NCBI GenBank assembly: GCA_002399405.1
Contig: DHDP01000019.1
Location: 124,001-188,000, forward strand
Reading direction: 5' to 3'
DNA length: 64,000 nucleotides
From: Treponema sp. UBA4873
Lineage (GTDB): Bacteria; Spirochaetota; Spirochaetia; Treponematales; Treponemataceae
Of the stretch, positions 18,373-26,223 are shown in pieces; position 1 is the first letter of the stretch, and each line of letters begins with the position of its first letter. The position numbers and the translations under genes were made by a program. The notes below the pieces were generated by a model. It had not been told where the DNA came from and did not search any database. It saw nothing but the letters and a program-made list of their open reading frames with translations.

Positions 18373-19230
18373 ATGGACAGAGAGAAGACAGGCATAGTTC
18401 TGGAAGGAGGCGGTCACCGGGGCATTTATTCCGCCGGCGTCCTCGACGTGCTGCGGGAAAACGGCATTCTCACCGACGGAATTATCGGCGTATCCGCGGG
18501 GGCGGTGCACGGGGCAAGCTACGTATCCGGGCAGACGGGACGCTCCGTCCGCTATACGGAAAAGTACTGCCGGGACAAACGGTATATGAGCGTGCACTCT
18601 CTTTTTACGACGGGTGATCTGTTCAATGCGGAGTTCTGCTATCATGAGATTCCCGAAAAGCTCGATCCGTACGACAACGACGCGTTCGAATCGTCGCCGG
18701 CCGCGTTTTACGTGACGTGCACGGACGTACTCACGGGCAGACCGGTGTACCACCGGTGCAGAACGCTCCGCGGAAAGGAAATGCTGTGGATGCAGGGTTC
18801 GGCCTCAATGCCGCTCGCCTCGCGGGTCGTCGCTGTAGACGGGTATAAACTGCTCGACGGGGGCGTCGCTGACTCAATTCCGCTCAAAGCGTTCGAGAAC
18901 ATGGGATACATAAAAGATATCGTGATTCTTACGCAGCCGGCCGGTTATGAAAAGAAGAAAAATCCGCTCCTTCCGCTTATCAGGATCGGAATGAAAAAAT
19001 ATCCGGCGCTCGTTCACGCTATGGCGATACGTCACATCCGCTACAACGAAGAACTTGCAGACGCCGAACGGCAGGCAGCGGACGGCAGGATTCTGCTTAT
19101 ACGGCCGTCGAAGCATCTCAACGTAAGCCGCACCGAAAAAGACCCTGAAAAAATCCGCGGGCTGTACAACCTCGGACGACAGGACGCGTTGTCGCAGCTG
19201 GAAAGAGTCAAACATTTTTTGTCCTGGTAA
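18373..19230 (+). CDS. Patatin-like phospholipase family protein
   Basis: 285 residues. The patatin hallmarks are the oxyanion loop EGGGHRGIYSAGVL (10-23), the nucleophile elbow GVSAG with Ser near 41, and the catalytic Asp in LDGGVAD near 162. It is close to the YjjU/RssA group of cytoplasmic serine lipases and has no signal peptide. It sits 22 nt after bpt with AAGGTGATGAA as ribosome binding region, so it may share the argC-bpt transcript. Confidence 0.9.
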   Translation: MDREKTGIVLEGGGHRGIYSAGVLDVLRENGILTDGIIGVSAGAVHGASYVSGQTGRSVRYTEKYCRDKRYMSVHSLFTTGDLFNAEFCYHEIPEKLDPYDNDAFESSPAAFYVTCTDVLTGRPVYHRCRTLRGKEMLWMQGSASMPLASRVVAVDGYKLLDGGVADSIPLKAFENMGYIKDIVILTQPAGYEKKKNPLLPLIRIGMKKYPALVHAMAIRHIRYNEELADAERQAADGRILLIRPSKHLNVSRTEKDPEKIRGLYNLGRQDALSQLERVKHFLSW

Positions 19231-19304
19231 AACGGCATTTCGAAAAGCAGTTTTAACACGTATGACAATTGCGCAAAATATGTAAAAGTGTTAATTTCTT
19301 CTAT

Positions 19305-20474
19305 ATGAATACACTAGTCGCACTATGCGCAGTCGGCGCCGAGAAAATACTCGGCAACGAAATCAAACATTCAGGCTACAAACTGACAGGAAACGCGCCG
19401 GGACGCGTCAGTTTTCTCGGCGACGACGACGCCATGTTCCGCGCCAACCTCTGTCTCCGCACTGCAGACCGTCTCTACCTGCAGCTCGCCTGCTACCCTG
19501 CCGATGATTTCGACGCGCTTTTTGACGGCACGTATACTGTCGACTGGCAGAATTTTTTCAAAAAGGATACCCGCGTCGTCGTGGACAAAGTACGCACGTA
19601 CCGTTCAAAGCTCAACTCCGAGCACAGCATTCAGGGTATGGTCCACAAGGCAATTTACAAAAAACTCGGCGACATATGGCACATGACGACACTGCCGGAA
19701 AGCGGCGATGAAGAAAACGTGCGCGTCTATGTAGACGACAACACTGCGTACATTCTGCTCGATCTCTCGGGGCTGCCGCTTCATAAGCGCGGGTACCGCA
19801 CCGACGGCGGAACGGCACCGCTGCGTGAAACGACTGCCGCCGTCATGCTTCAGGAAATGATGTGGCGCCGCAAAACTCCGCTGCACGATCCGTTCTGCGG
19901 CTCGGGGACTATCGCCATTGAAGCGGCGCTCTACGCATACAACGTCGCTCCGGGATTCGGACGCCGGTTTGCACTTGAAACGCTCCCTATTTTCAATCAG
20001 CAGCGCGCCGCGGAAATCCGCAGAGAATGTGCGGGAAAAATCCGCACCGACGTGGAAGTGCGCATTACCGGCAGCGACATCGACGCAGCGGCAGTCAAAC
20101 GCGCACAGGAAAACGCGGAGCACGCGTGCGTCATGGCAGGACGCGCGCTGCAGCTTGCAGGCAGAAACGACCGTATTCCGCGTCCGGATTTCATCCAGTC
20201 GGATTTCAAAGACCTGCACGCGCCGTTTGAGGAAGGTCTGCTGCTCTGCAATCCGCCGTACGGCGAGCGTCTGGGAGACGAGGCGGAAGCGGAAGCGCTT
20301 TATAAAAAGATGAGCTCCCTGTGGACGAATTTTCCCGGTTGGGAAATGGGCATCATCACGCCGAACAAAAAATTCCAGGAATGTTTCGGACATTACGCTA
20401 CGCTGCTCAAGAGCCTGAAAGCCGGCAACCTCGACACGTTCTTTTACATGTATACAAACACTGCGGGAAAATAA
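19305..20474 (+). CDS. THUMP-domain class I SAM-dependent RNA methyltransferase (RlmL-like)
   Basis: 389 residues from ATG 19305 (MNTLVALCAVGAEKILGNEI, the family N-terminus); the frame is open to 19269 but only through a TTG. A ferredoxin-like/THUMP part spans 1-155, with the methyltransferase after it: PFCGSGTIAIEAAL (SAM loop) and the catalytic LLCNPPYGERL. The NPPY motif points to N2-guanine methylation, as in the RlmL N-terminal half or Trm14. The target is probably 23S rRNA (inference). No ribosome binding site precedes the ATG; a weak -10 (TAATTT, 19292-19297) is close enough for a leaderless transcript. Confidence 0.88.
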   Translation: MNTLVALCAVGAEKILGNEIKHSGYKLTGNAPGRVSFLGDDDAMFRANLCLRTADRLYLQLACYPADDFDALFDGTYTVDWQNFFKKDTRVVVDKVRTYRSKLNSEHSIQGMVHKAIYKKLGDIWHMTTLPESGDEENVRVYVDDNTAYILLDLSGLPLHKRGYRTDGGTAPLRETTAAVMLQEMMWRRKTPLHDPFCGSGTIAIEAALYAYNVAPGFGRRFALETLPIFNQQRAAEIRRECAGKIRTDVEVRITGSDIDAAAVKRAQENAEHACVMAGRALQLAGRNDRIPRPDFIQSDFKDLHAPFEEGLLLCNPPYGERLGDEAEAEALYKKMSSLWTNFPGWEMGIITPNKKFQECFGHYATLLKSLKAGNLDTFFYMYTNTAGK

Positions 20475-20490
20475 ATGGAGTCTGATTCAT

Positions 20491-21090
20491 ATGGCAATTG
20501 TTGTTGAACATGACAAAAGAAAGCGTGAAATTCTCGAAAAGGCCCTCGACGTTTTCATCGAAGAGGGATATGAGGATGTCACGTTCCAGAAAATAGCGGA
20601 CCGGTGCGGTATTACACGCACGACGCTGTATATTTACTTCAAGAACAAGCGCGAAATATTTTTGTGGAGCATCAAGCAGCTTACCTCCGGCCTTGAAGCT
20701 TCAATCATGGAAATAATAAACGACAAGTCTCTCAATGCGGAACAGTGCTTCCGTAAAATGCTCATGAAAATAGTGGACTCACTCGAAGGGAACAAAAAAC
20801 TGTTCAGCGTGCTGCTCGTATACCTTATGCAGCTGAAAAAATCGGGAACAGATCCGAACGAACGAGTCATGCGGCGCGTCATCAAACTGCGGCACGTCAT
20901 GAGCACCATACTTATCCGCGGCATGAAGAAAGGCGAATTCAAGCAGCTGAACGTAAGAGACGTGAACGACATGTTCTACGGACTGATTGAAGCGGCAATA
21001 TTCCGGCTTGCGGTTCTGGCGCAGGACAGCATAGACGACGTCCGCGCCACTCTCAACCTTGCAGTCGACGGCATTATTCAGAACCGGTAA
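20491..21090 (+). CDS. TetR/AcrR family transcriptional regulator
   Basis: 199 residues. The N-terminal helix-turn-helix at about 10-57 has KALDVFIEEGYEDVTF, KIADRCGITRTTLYIYF and KNKREIF, the classical TetR pattern. The C-terminal two thirds is the helical ligand/dimer domain and cannot be assigned to a ligand. It starts 16 nt after the methyltransferase with TGGAG as ribosome binding site, so the two are likely cotranscribed. There is no obvious target efflux gene nearby and no clear operator. Confidence 0.9.
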   Translation: MAIVVEHDKRKREILEKALDVFIEEGYEDVTFQKIADRCGITRTTLYIYFKNKREIFLWSIKQLTSGLEASIMEIINDKSLNAEQCFRKMLMKIVDSLEGNKKLFSVLLVYLMQLKKSGTDPNERVMRRVIKLRHVMSTILIRGMKKGEFKQLNVRDVNDMFYGLIEAAIFRLAVLAQDSIDDVRATLNLAVDGIIQNR

Positions 21091-21148
21091 CTGCGCTGCT
21101 GCTGAAAAAGCGCCCGCAAAATCCGTCTGCTTTTTACAGACGTCTCAA

Positions 21149-21500
21149 CTATTCCGAATAATCTGACAAACCGGCTGCGGCGGATTCCGCAGCTTTTAAT
21201 ATATTTGCCGACGGCGAGGAGTAATCGTTGTCCGACGCCGGCCGGTTTTATTTCTCCGATATTGACCGGATCGGAACAGCTGGTGCCGGACACTTCCCTG
21301 CGGTAGACATTAATATAATCGGTACCGCCGACGGGAACAATGGAAAGCGTAATTCCGCCGGAAGAAGAATCCGCCTGAGGAGCCTCATACGTTGTTTTAT
21401 CAGAATTGCCGGACGTAAATCTGCAGCCGGCATAGAAAACGACCGCTGCGCAAACAGCCGGGATAAGCATCACAGCTTGTAAACGTATTATTCTCACCAT
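21149..21500 (-). pseudogene. Small lipoprotein gene, fibronectin-III-like, broken by a frameshift
   Basis: ATG 21500 follows AAGGACAATT. The product starts with a signal sequence and lipobox (MVRIIRLQAVMLIPAVCAAV ... FYAGC, Cys at 26), then reads like the first strands of a fibronectin type III-like domain (GGITLSIVPVGG, INVYRREVSG, DPVNIGEI). After the codons for KPA near 21240 the open frame becomes implausible. The next frame instead reads SDNDYSSPSANILKAAE and stops at TAG 21149. A single-base indel in the CCGGCCGGCG run would explain this. Even repaired, the protein is short, so it may be a relic of a larger surface lipoprotein. Confidence 0.45.
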
Positions 21501-21611
21501 AATAATTGTCCTTATTGTCGCGGAGACCAGTACTTTTCCAGTGTCGGCATACTGCTGCAAAAACTTTACCTCAACCGGGGTTTCGTATATACTATTGTAA
21601 GGAATCCGTTC

Positions 21612-21800
21612 ATGAAAGAAAAGAAAGACAATCCGTATGTCCATAAATTTACGCGCCGCTATCTCCGCAGCCGCGGAGAACAAAAAGACGGCGGTCTCTC
21701 ACCGCGGCTGAAGCTCGCGGGTATTATCATGATAGCATGCATCGCAGTCCCTCTTCTGCTCATGGGAGTTTCGATGCTCGCCGGGCTGCTCCGAAAGTAG
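21612..21800 (+). CDS. Small single-pass membrane protein, unknown function
   Basis: 62 residues, with a basic N-terminal half (HKFTRRYLRSRGEQKDGG) and one membrane segment at about 36-58 (AGIIMIACIAVPLLLMGVSM), ending LLRK. AAGGAA lies 9 nt before the ATG. I do not recognise the family. It is placed 57 nt before the DUF763 gene and may be cotranscribed. Confidence 0.6.
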   Translation: MKEKKDNPYVHKFTRRYLRSRGEQKDGGLSPRLKLAGIIMIACIAVPLLLMGVSMLAGLLRK

Positions 21801-21857
21801 TACTGAAGAATCCCTCTACTACTATACATTCATACCGTCGGAGAATATATTAACACT

Positions 21858-23138
21858 ATGGCAAAACGCACAGGATACGCCGATCTTCCGCTTCATGTCG
21901 GAACTGTTCCGAAATGGCTTGCGGACCGCATGATGCAGCTCGGCACGCTCATCGTCGAATCTCTCATTCTGAACTACGGAAAAAAGGAAGTGCTCATACG
22001 GTTAAGCGATCCGCTGTGGTTTCAGTCGTTCGGCGCCGTGCTCGGCATGGACTGGCATTCGTCGGGAATTACGACGAGCGTCATGTACGCCCTGAAACGC
22101 GGACTGAATCCGCGTGCTAAGGAACTCGGCATCTGCGTCTGCGGAGGACGCGGGAAGTATTCGCGGAAAACGCCGGAAGAGCTCATGTACCTTTCCGACG
22201 CAGCGGGACTCGACGGCGGTACGCTCGTGCGCGCGAGCAGACTCTGTGCAAAAGTAGACAACACCGCGGTTCAGGACGGTTTCCAGCTGTATCAGCATAA
22301 TTTTATTCTCACCGACGAAGGCGACTGGGCAGTCGTACAGCAGGGCATGAACGCCGCATCCCGCACGGCGCGGCGCTACCACTGGTGCTCGTCGAACCTC
22401 AGCTCGTTCGTCGAAGAGCCGCATACCGGCATCACAGGCGAAAGCCGCGGAAAAATACTGAATCTTACCGACAAGGGTGCACGCTCCGCACGCAATACGA
22501 TTGTGGATATTGCGCATGAAAACCCCGACCGCATCATCCGCGAAGTCTCGCACATAATGGCGCCGGCGGCCGCCGTCATCATACCAGCTGCTGTACAGGG
22601 AGAACTGTTTCCCCCGTCTGCAGAAGACGGGAAGCTTGAACCGGCAGGCCTCTCCCGTACCTGCACGATGCCCGCGCATCACGACGTACGCGCGGAGGAC
22701 GTAGACCTGAAACGGCTCGGCGGAGTACTTGCAGCAGCATACGAAAGCCAGCCGGAGGATTTCGAGTCGCTGCTGCTTACGCCGGGGCTCGGTCCCCGCA
22801 CACTGCAGTCGCTCGCGCTCGTAAGCGAAGTCGTATACGGTACGCCGTCGCGCTTTACAGACCCCGCGCGCTATTCGTTCGCACACGGAGGAAAGGACGG
22901 ACATCCGTTCCCCGTTCCCTGCCGCATATACGACGAAACAATCCGCGTGCTCGGAGACAGCATCGAAAAATCAAAGCTCGGAGACAACGACAAATCCGAC
23001 TGCCTTAAACGGCTGTATAAAACGACGCAGCAGATAGAACAGAACTGCTCCCCTGAAGCGGACTTCGACAAAACAATTGCCCGCGAACGGGCGCACTCGC
23101 ACGAATGGGGAGGACGGACGGTAAAAGGAGAGGTGTAA
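21858..23138 (+). CDS. DUF763 domain-containing protein
   Basis: 426 residues. The start MAKRTGYADLPLHVGTVPKW and the following RMMQLGTLI, FQSFGAVLGMDWHSSGITTS and CGGRGKYSRKTP are the DUF763 hallmarks. The family occurs in archaea and scattered thermophilic and anaerobic bacteria. Function is not established; a helix-hairpin-helix-like stretch (LLLTPGLGPRTLQSLALVS, about 308-326) suggests DNA binding (inference). GGAG lies 16 nt before the ATG. Confidence 0.85.
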   Translation: MAKRTGYADLPLHVGTVPKWLADRMMQLGTLIVESLILNYGKKEVLIRLSDPLWFQSFGAVLGMDWHSSGITTSVMYALKRGLNPRAKELGICVCGGRGKYSRKTPEELMYLSDAAGLDGGTLVRASRLCAKVDNTAVQDGFQLYQHNFILTDEGDWAVVQQGMNAASRTARRYHWCSSNLSSFVEEPHTGITGESRGKILNLTDKGARSARNTIVDIAHENPDRIIREVSHIMAPAAAVIIPAAVQGELFPPSAEDGKLEPAGLSRTCTMPAHHDVRAEDVDLKRLGGVLAAAYESQPEDFESLLLTPGLGPRTLQSLALVSEVVYGTPSRFTDPARYSFAHGGKDGHPFPVPCRIYDETIRVLGDSIEKSKLGDNDKSDCLKRLYKTTQQIEQNCSPEADFDKTIARERAHSHEWGGRTVKGEV

Positions 23139-23180
23139 AAGAGTGCACAATGTACAGCTTCATAAGTTTTCCCTTTTTAA

Positions 23181-23209
23181 TTGACTACTGATATAGTAAG
23201 AATTATATT
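23181..23209 (+). promoter_or_regulatory. Promoter of the SHOCT gene
   Basis: TTGACT (23181-23186), 17-nt spacer, TATATT (23204-23209). Leader of about 46 nt. Confidence 0.5.
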
Positions 23210-23261
23210 AACCATAGCGATTACCTACTGTATTAATAGGTTTAAATGAACGGAGGTTAAT

Positions 23262-23501
23262 ATGTTCGGAGCTTTTGAACGGTATTGTAACGGATTTCCC
23301 GGTTACGGGGGATTTAATTTTGGAGGTATGATTATGATGATACTCGGAATTCTTTTGGCAGCAGCTGTTATCTATTTTATCTGGAAAGGCAACAGCAGCA
23401 AAGCAGAGTCTCCGCTCGACGTTCTTCAGAAAAGATTTGTCAACGGCGAAATCAACGAAGAGGAATATAAAGCAAAAAAAGAAACACTCCGGGACAGGTA
23501 A
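23262..23501 (+). CDS. Small membrane protein with C-terminal SHOCT domain
   Basis: 79 residues. A Gly/Phe-rich start is followed by one membrane segment at about 23-43 (MIMMILGILLAAAVIYFIW) and the SHOCT motif SPLDVLQKRFVNGEINEEEY at about 52-71. SHOCT is a short two-helix module often found at the end of small membrane or surface proteins; its partner is unknown. The ribosome binding site CGGAGG is strong. Confidence 0.85.
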   Translation: MFGAFERYCNGFPGYGGFNFGGMIMMILGILLAAAVIYFIWKGNSSKAESPLDVLQKRFVNGEINEEEYKAKKETLRDR

Positions 23502-23647
23502 ACAGCGGTTTCAGATCAGACAGACGTATTCCGTCTGCTTGGCACCGGTTAAGACCAGATCCGGCCGGGAGAACTTGAGGAAAGGTGCTGTACAGATATG
23601 CTGATTTTCCGAGCTTTCATAGTGCCTGTACACCCCTGATTTACTCA

Positions 23648-23698
23648 AAAGTCCATAAAATAACGTAATTCCGAGACTAAAAGTCCTGAAATTACGTC
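23648..23698. repeat. Dispersed 51-bp stem-loop repeat, copy 1
   Basis: Starts AAAGTCCATAAAA and contains ACGTAATT (23663-23670) ... AATTACGT (23690-23697) with an inner GACT-AAA-AGTC stem. Seven T residues follow. The same 51-nt layout recurs at 59900-59950. Confidence 0.6.
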
Positions 23699-23801
23699 AT
23701 TTTTTTATATCAGACAAACGCAATTCCTTTGGGAACTGGTATTGTCCGCTGTTTGGCTTGAGTAGTCTCAATCCACTCGGAAACAATTGTTTCCGTATGT
23801 A

Positions 23802-23957
23802 CTTGCACAATGCCTGTGCATGTCTTATACAATGATTGTCTATGTATTTGTGCAATGCCTGCGTAAGGCTTATGCAATCCTTATTCAAGTACTTACGCAA
23901 TAGCTGCGCAAGGCTTGTCCCATTCCTGTGTACACTTTGTACAGCTCCTGAGTGCGA
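23802..23957. repeat. Seven-unit 22-23 bp tandem repeat of small palindromes
   Basis: Units begin with CTT (or TTT) at 23802, 23824, 23847, 23869, 23892, 23914 and 23935. Consensus is roughly CTTACGCA-ATGCC-TGCGTAAG, so most units are self-complementary. Because two units total 45 nt, an 87-codon minus-strand frame (23697-23960) stays open and shows a 15-residue periodicity (QALHKYI-type); I treat it as a by-product. The rest of 23502-24061 holds only weak hairpins and no gene. Confidence 0.6.
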
Positions 23958-24061
23958 CATATTTATTACAGTCAGTGTATATGAACAATAAGTAACAAAA
24001 CTTTATGCAGACGCTGAACCCGGTTACGGCATGAATTGCGGATGACACGCTCCCCTTCCCC

Positions 24062-24438
24062 CTAAAACTTCACCTTTCCCAGTTCTTCCACAAGCGCAGG
24101 CTTTCGTTTATATTCCTGCATCCACTGCAACTTCAACGCAGCTGCCTTCTCTTTTCCGGCGTCGTACGTATGCAGCTTCTTAAGGTATCCCGCCAGTTCT
24201 TTATACTGCACGCGGTTCGATGCCTGTTTTATTTCATCGGAAAGACATTCCTCATACATGAGCGCGATCTGTTGTTCATACTTCGGGCACAGATATTTTT
24301 CATACGCATCAAGTTCATGCAGTGAATAGTATTTCCGGTATTCTACTTCCGGAATTTTTCGTTTGTTTCCGCATATTCAAGAATTAACGTTCTCAATTCA
24401 TCAGGATCGGCATTCCGAATGATTTCTTTATAATTCAT
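24062..24438 (-). pseudogene. Internally deleted copy of the SWIM-type C-terminal protein gene (intact at 44168-45556)
   Basis: The first 31 codons (MNYKEIIRNADPDEL) and the last ~95 codons (ELDAYEKYL ... MQEYKRKPALVEELGKVKF) match the intact gene closely. About 355 codons between them are missing, and the join is out of frame with a TAG. The join sits at repeated CCGGA, so microhomology may have mediated the deletion. The similarity continues about 70 nt upstream of the ATG (shared GACTTAAAAACAAACAAG and AAAACAATTTGACTTTTGGT), so a whole segment, not just the gene, was duplicated. Confidence 0.8.
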
Positions 24439-24598
24439 ATACAAGAATAAGACATGACTTAAAAACAAACAAGTCTGAACATACTGACAAAACAATTTGA
24501 CTTTTGGTACTATCGGTTTATGTTCTATAAACATAAGAAAAATACGAAATGCATACTGTTGATCTTGTTGCTGCCTCACCTGAAATGGAGTTTGGCAA

Positions 24599-24758
24599 GT
24601 GAATAGTGTATGGATTGAAGCGGCATGGCAGGATTTTCAATCTTTTCCGGGAACTGAATGCGTATTGCAGTCGTGAGATAAATAAAAAAGACCGTCTTGT
24701 TTACAGGGTTGATTCTGAGGGAACGCTTCATATCATTCAGTGCAAAACGCATTATCAA
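24599..24758 (+). pseudogene. Remnant of a YoeB/Txe-family mRNA interferase toxin
   Basis: A frame from GTG 24599 reads VWIEAAWQDFQSF, like a YoeB N-terminus. After an out-of-frame junction near 24670 the sequence reads REINKKDRLVYRV ... GTLHIIQCKTHY, the typical C-terminal half of YoeB. About 40 central residues, including part of the active-site region, are missing. It is therefore not functional. No matching YefM antitoxin could be recognised upstream. The remaining part of 24439-24898 holds a 35-nt repeat (24541-24575) and the promoter of the next gene. Confidence 0.6.
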
Positions 24759-24826
24759 AAAATATAAAACAATTACTGCTATATACATCAATTGGTTATA
24801 TCCATTTCGCTTTTTTTATTTTAAAT

Positions 24827-24856
24827 TTGACAAATTTGCCTACGTATCCCTATAAT
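24827..24856 (+). promoter_or_regulatory. Consensus promoter of the GntR/LacI-type regulator gene
   Basis: TTGACA (24827-24832), 18-nt spacer, TATAAT (24851-24856), both perfect consensus boxes. Confidence 0.7.
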
Positions 24857-24866
24857 TCCACTCATA

Positions 24867-24887
24867 GGTTATAACCACTATATAACC
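24867..24887. promoter_or_regulatory. Probable operator, GGTTATAACC plus a half-site
   Basis: A perfect 10-bp palindrome GGTTATAACC at 24867-24876 is followed by TATAACC at 24881-24887. It covers the predicted transcription start, as expected for autorepression by the downstream GntR-type regulator. A related GGTTATATCC lies at 24794-24803. Confidence 0.45.
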
Positions 24888-24899
24888 ATTCAGAGGTAT

Positions 24900-26018
24900 T
24901 TGGTGAACGACAAAGTATCCAAGCAGGTACAGGTTGAAACGTATTTGCTGCACATGATTAAATCCGGGCAATGGAAAACGGGCGACAAAATCCGGTCCGA
25001 AAGGGACCTGTCCGACGAACTTGGGGTGAGCAGAATAACTATCAGGAATGCGATACTGCATCTCACGGAAAAAGGTCTGTTCGAACGTAAGACCGGACAG
25101 GGAACGTTTGTTAAGCTGCCGTTAATCGGAGAAAGTATACAGAAAAAAGCCGCGGGAGAAATGAGCGGCAATATCGGCTATGTTATTTGCAAGGAAAAAT
25201 CCGTTCAAAAACCGCTGCTTCAGGAAGCTTTTTATTTCAGCGTTTTCTCGGGTATAGAAGAAATAACCGCAAAAACAGGAAGACATGTCCTTTTTACCTA
25301 CATAGATGATTTTAACCCGGATGAAATTCCACGTTTCAATAATTTTCTTGCAAAAGTAGACGGGCTTATTATAGAAGAAGCGACCAATACCGGATTTCTG
25401 GACAAAATCAGGCAGTCTGCGCTGCCGACCGTTCTTATTGCTCCGAGTGTTTCCGCTGCAGGATTCGATACGGTTACCTTTGACGTCAGGCTGGGGATAC
25501 GGAAAGCAGTTAAATACCTGGTCTCTATCGGACACACCAGAATCGGAATATTAAACGGCCCCTTACATCTGCAGACAGCGCGGCTGCGTTATGAAGGATG
25601 GAGAACGGGAATGGAGCAGCTGACCTGTTCTATTCCCGAAGATCTTGTTGCGGGTAACACCGGATGGACCGCGGAAGCCGGACACACAGGTATGAAAGAA
25701 TTACTGGAAAAGAATAACAGACCGACGGCGGTTGTCTGTGCGAACGACCTGATTGCAGTCGGTGCTCTGTCGGCTGCAGTCGAAGAGAAACTTACCGTGC
25801 CCGATGATATCAGTATAATCGGTTTCGACGATTCTGAAATGGCGGAATTATCAACACCCCCACTCACCTCCATGAAATTGTATTCACGGCAGATGGCGCA
25901 TACAGCGGCAAACCGGCTGCTTGAGCGTCTGGACGATACCGATACTCCGGCAATAATAACGGAATTTCCCATTGATCTGATAATAAGAAAATCGTGCAGG
26001 GAGGTGAAAAATGAATAA
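24900..26018 (+). CDS. GntR-type transcriptional regulator with LacI-like sugar-binding domain (AraR-like)
   Basis: 372 residues. Residues 3-70 are a GntR winged helix (LLHMIKSGQWKTGDKIRSE, ELGVSRITIRNAI, GTFVKLP). Residues about 85-365 are a periplasmic-binding-protein-like effector domain of the LacI class (NGLIIEEATNTG, AVVCANDLIAVG, IIGFDDSEMAELSTPPLTS). This GntR-LacI hybrid is the AraR architecture, and the downstream arabinofuranosidase supports an arabinose-related inducer (inference). The start may be TTG 24900 or GTG 24903; AGAGG at 24891-24896 favours GTG by spacing. It precedes the transporter genes it probably controls. Confidence 0.88.
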   Translation: MVNDKVSKQVQVETYLLHMIKSGQWKTGDKIRSERDLSDELGVSRITIRNAILHLTEKGLFERKTGQGTFVKLPLIGESIQKKAAGEMSGNIGYVICKEKSVQKPLLQEAFYFSVFSGIEEITAKTGRHVLFTYIDDFNPDEIPRFNNFLAKVDGLIIEEATNTGFLDKIRQSALPTVLIAPSVSAAGFDTVTFDVRLGIRKAVKYLVSIGHTRIGILNGPLHLQTARLRYEGWRTGMEQLTCSIPEDLVAGNTGWTAEAGHTGMKELLEKNNRPTAVVCANDLIAVGALSAAVEEKLTVPDDISIIGFDDSEMAELSTPPLTSMKLYSRQMAHTAANRLLERLDDTDTPAIITEFPIDLIIRKSCREVKNE

Positions 26019-26139
26019 AAAAAAGAAGGAATGAACGTGCGGAAAAAGGAAAACGGTCAGATTCTACCAATCCCGCACGTCCATTCCGAATAAATTATAG
26101 AAAGTATATCAGATCACTCAGGAAATGCCAAGAAGGAGC

Positions 26140-26172
26140 ATGATTATACCTCTATGTATAATCATCGTTTTT
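26140..26172 (+). terminator. Perfect 10-bp inverted repeat followed by T5, between regulator and transporter genes
   Basis: ATGATTATAC-CTCTAT-GTATAATCAT (26140-26165) then CGTTTTT. The stem is A+T-rich, so termination may be partial. It could equally be an operator for the transporter genes. Confidence 0.45.
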
Positions 26173-26223
26173 CCACTCTCCACGGCGGATAAGTTCCGCA
26201 TAAATTTTTACAAGAGGAATAAA

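Noticed and set aside
23697..23960. An 87-codon minus-strand protein with 15-residue repeats
   Set aside because: The period is explained by two 22.5-bp DNA units; unit spacing alternates 22/23, start signals are missing and similar non-coding arrays exist nearby.
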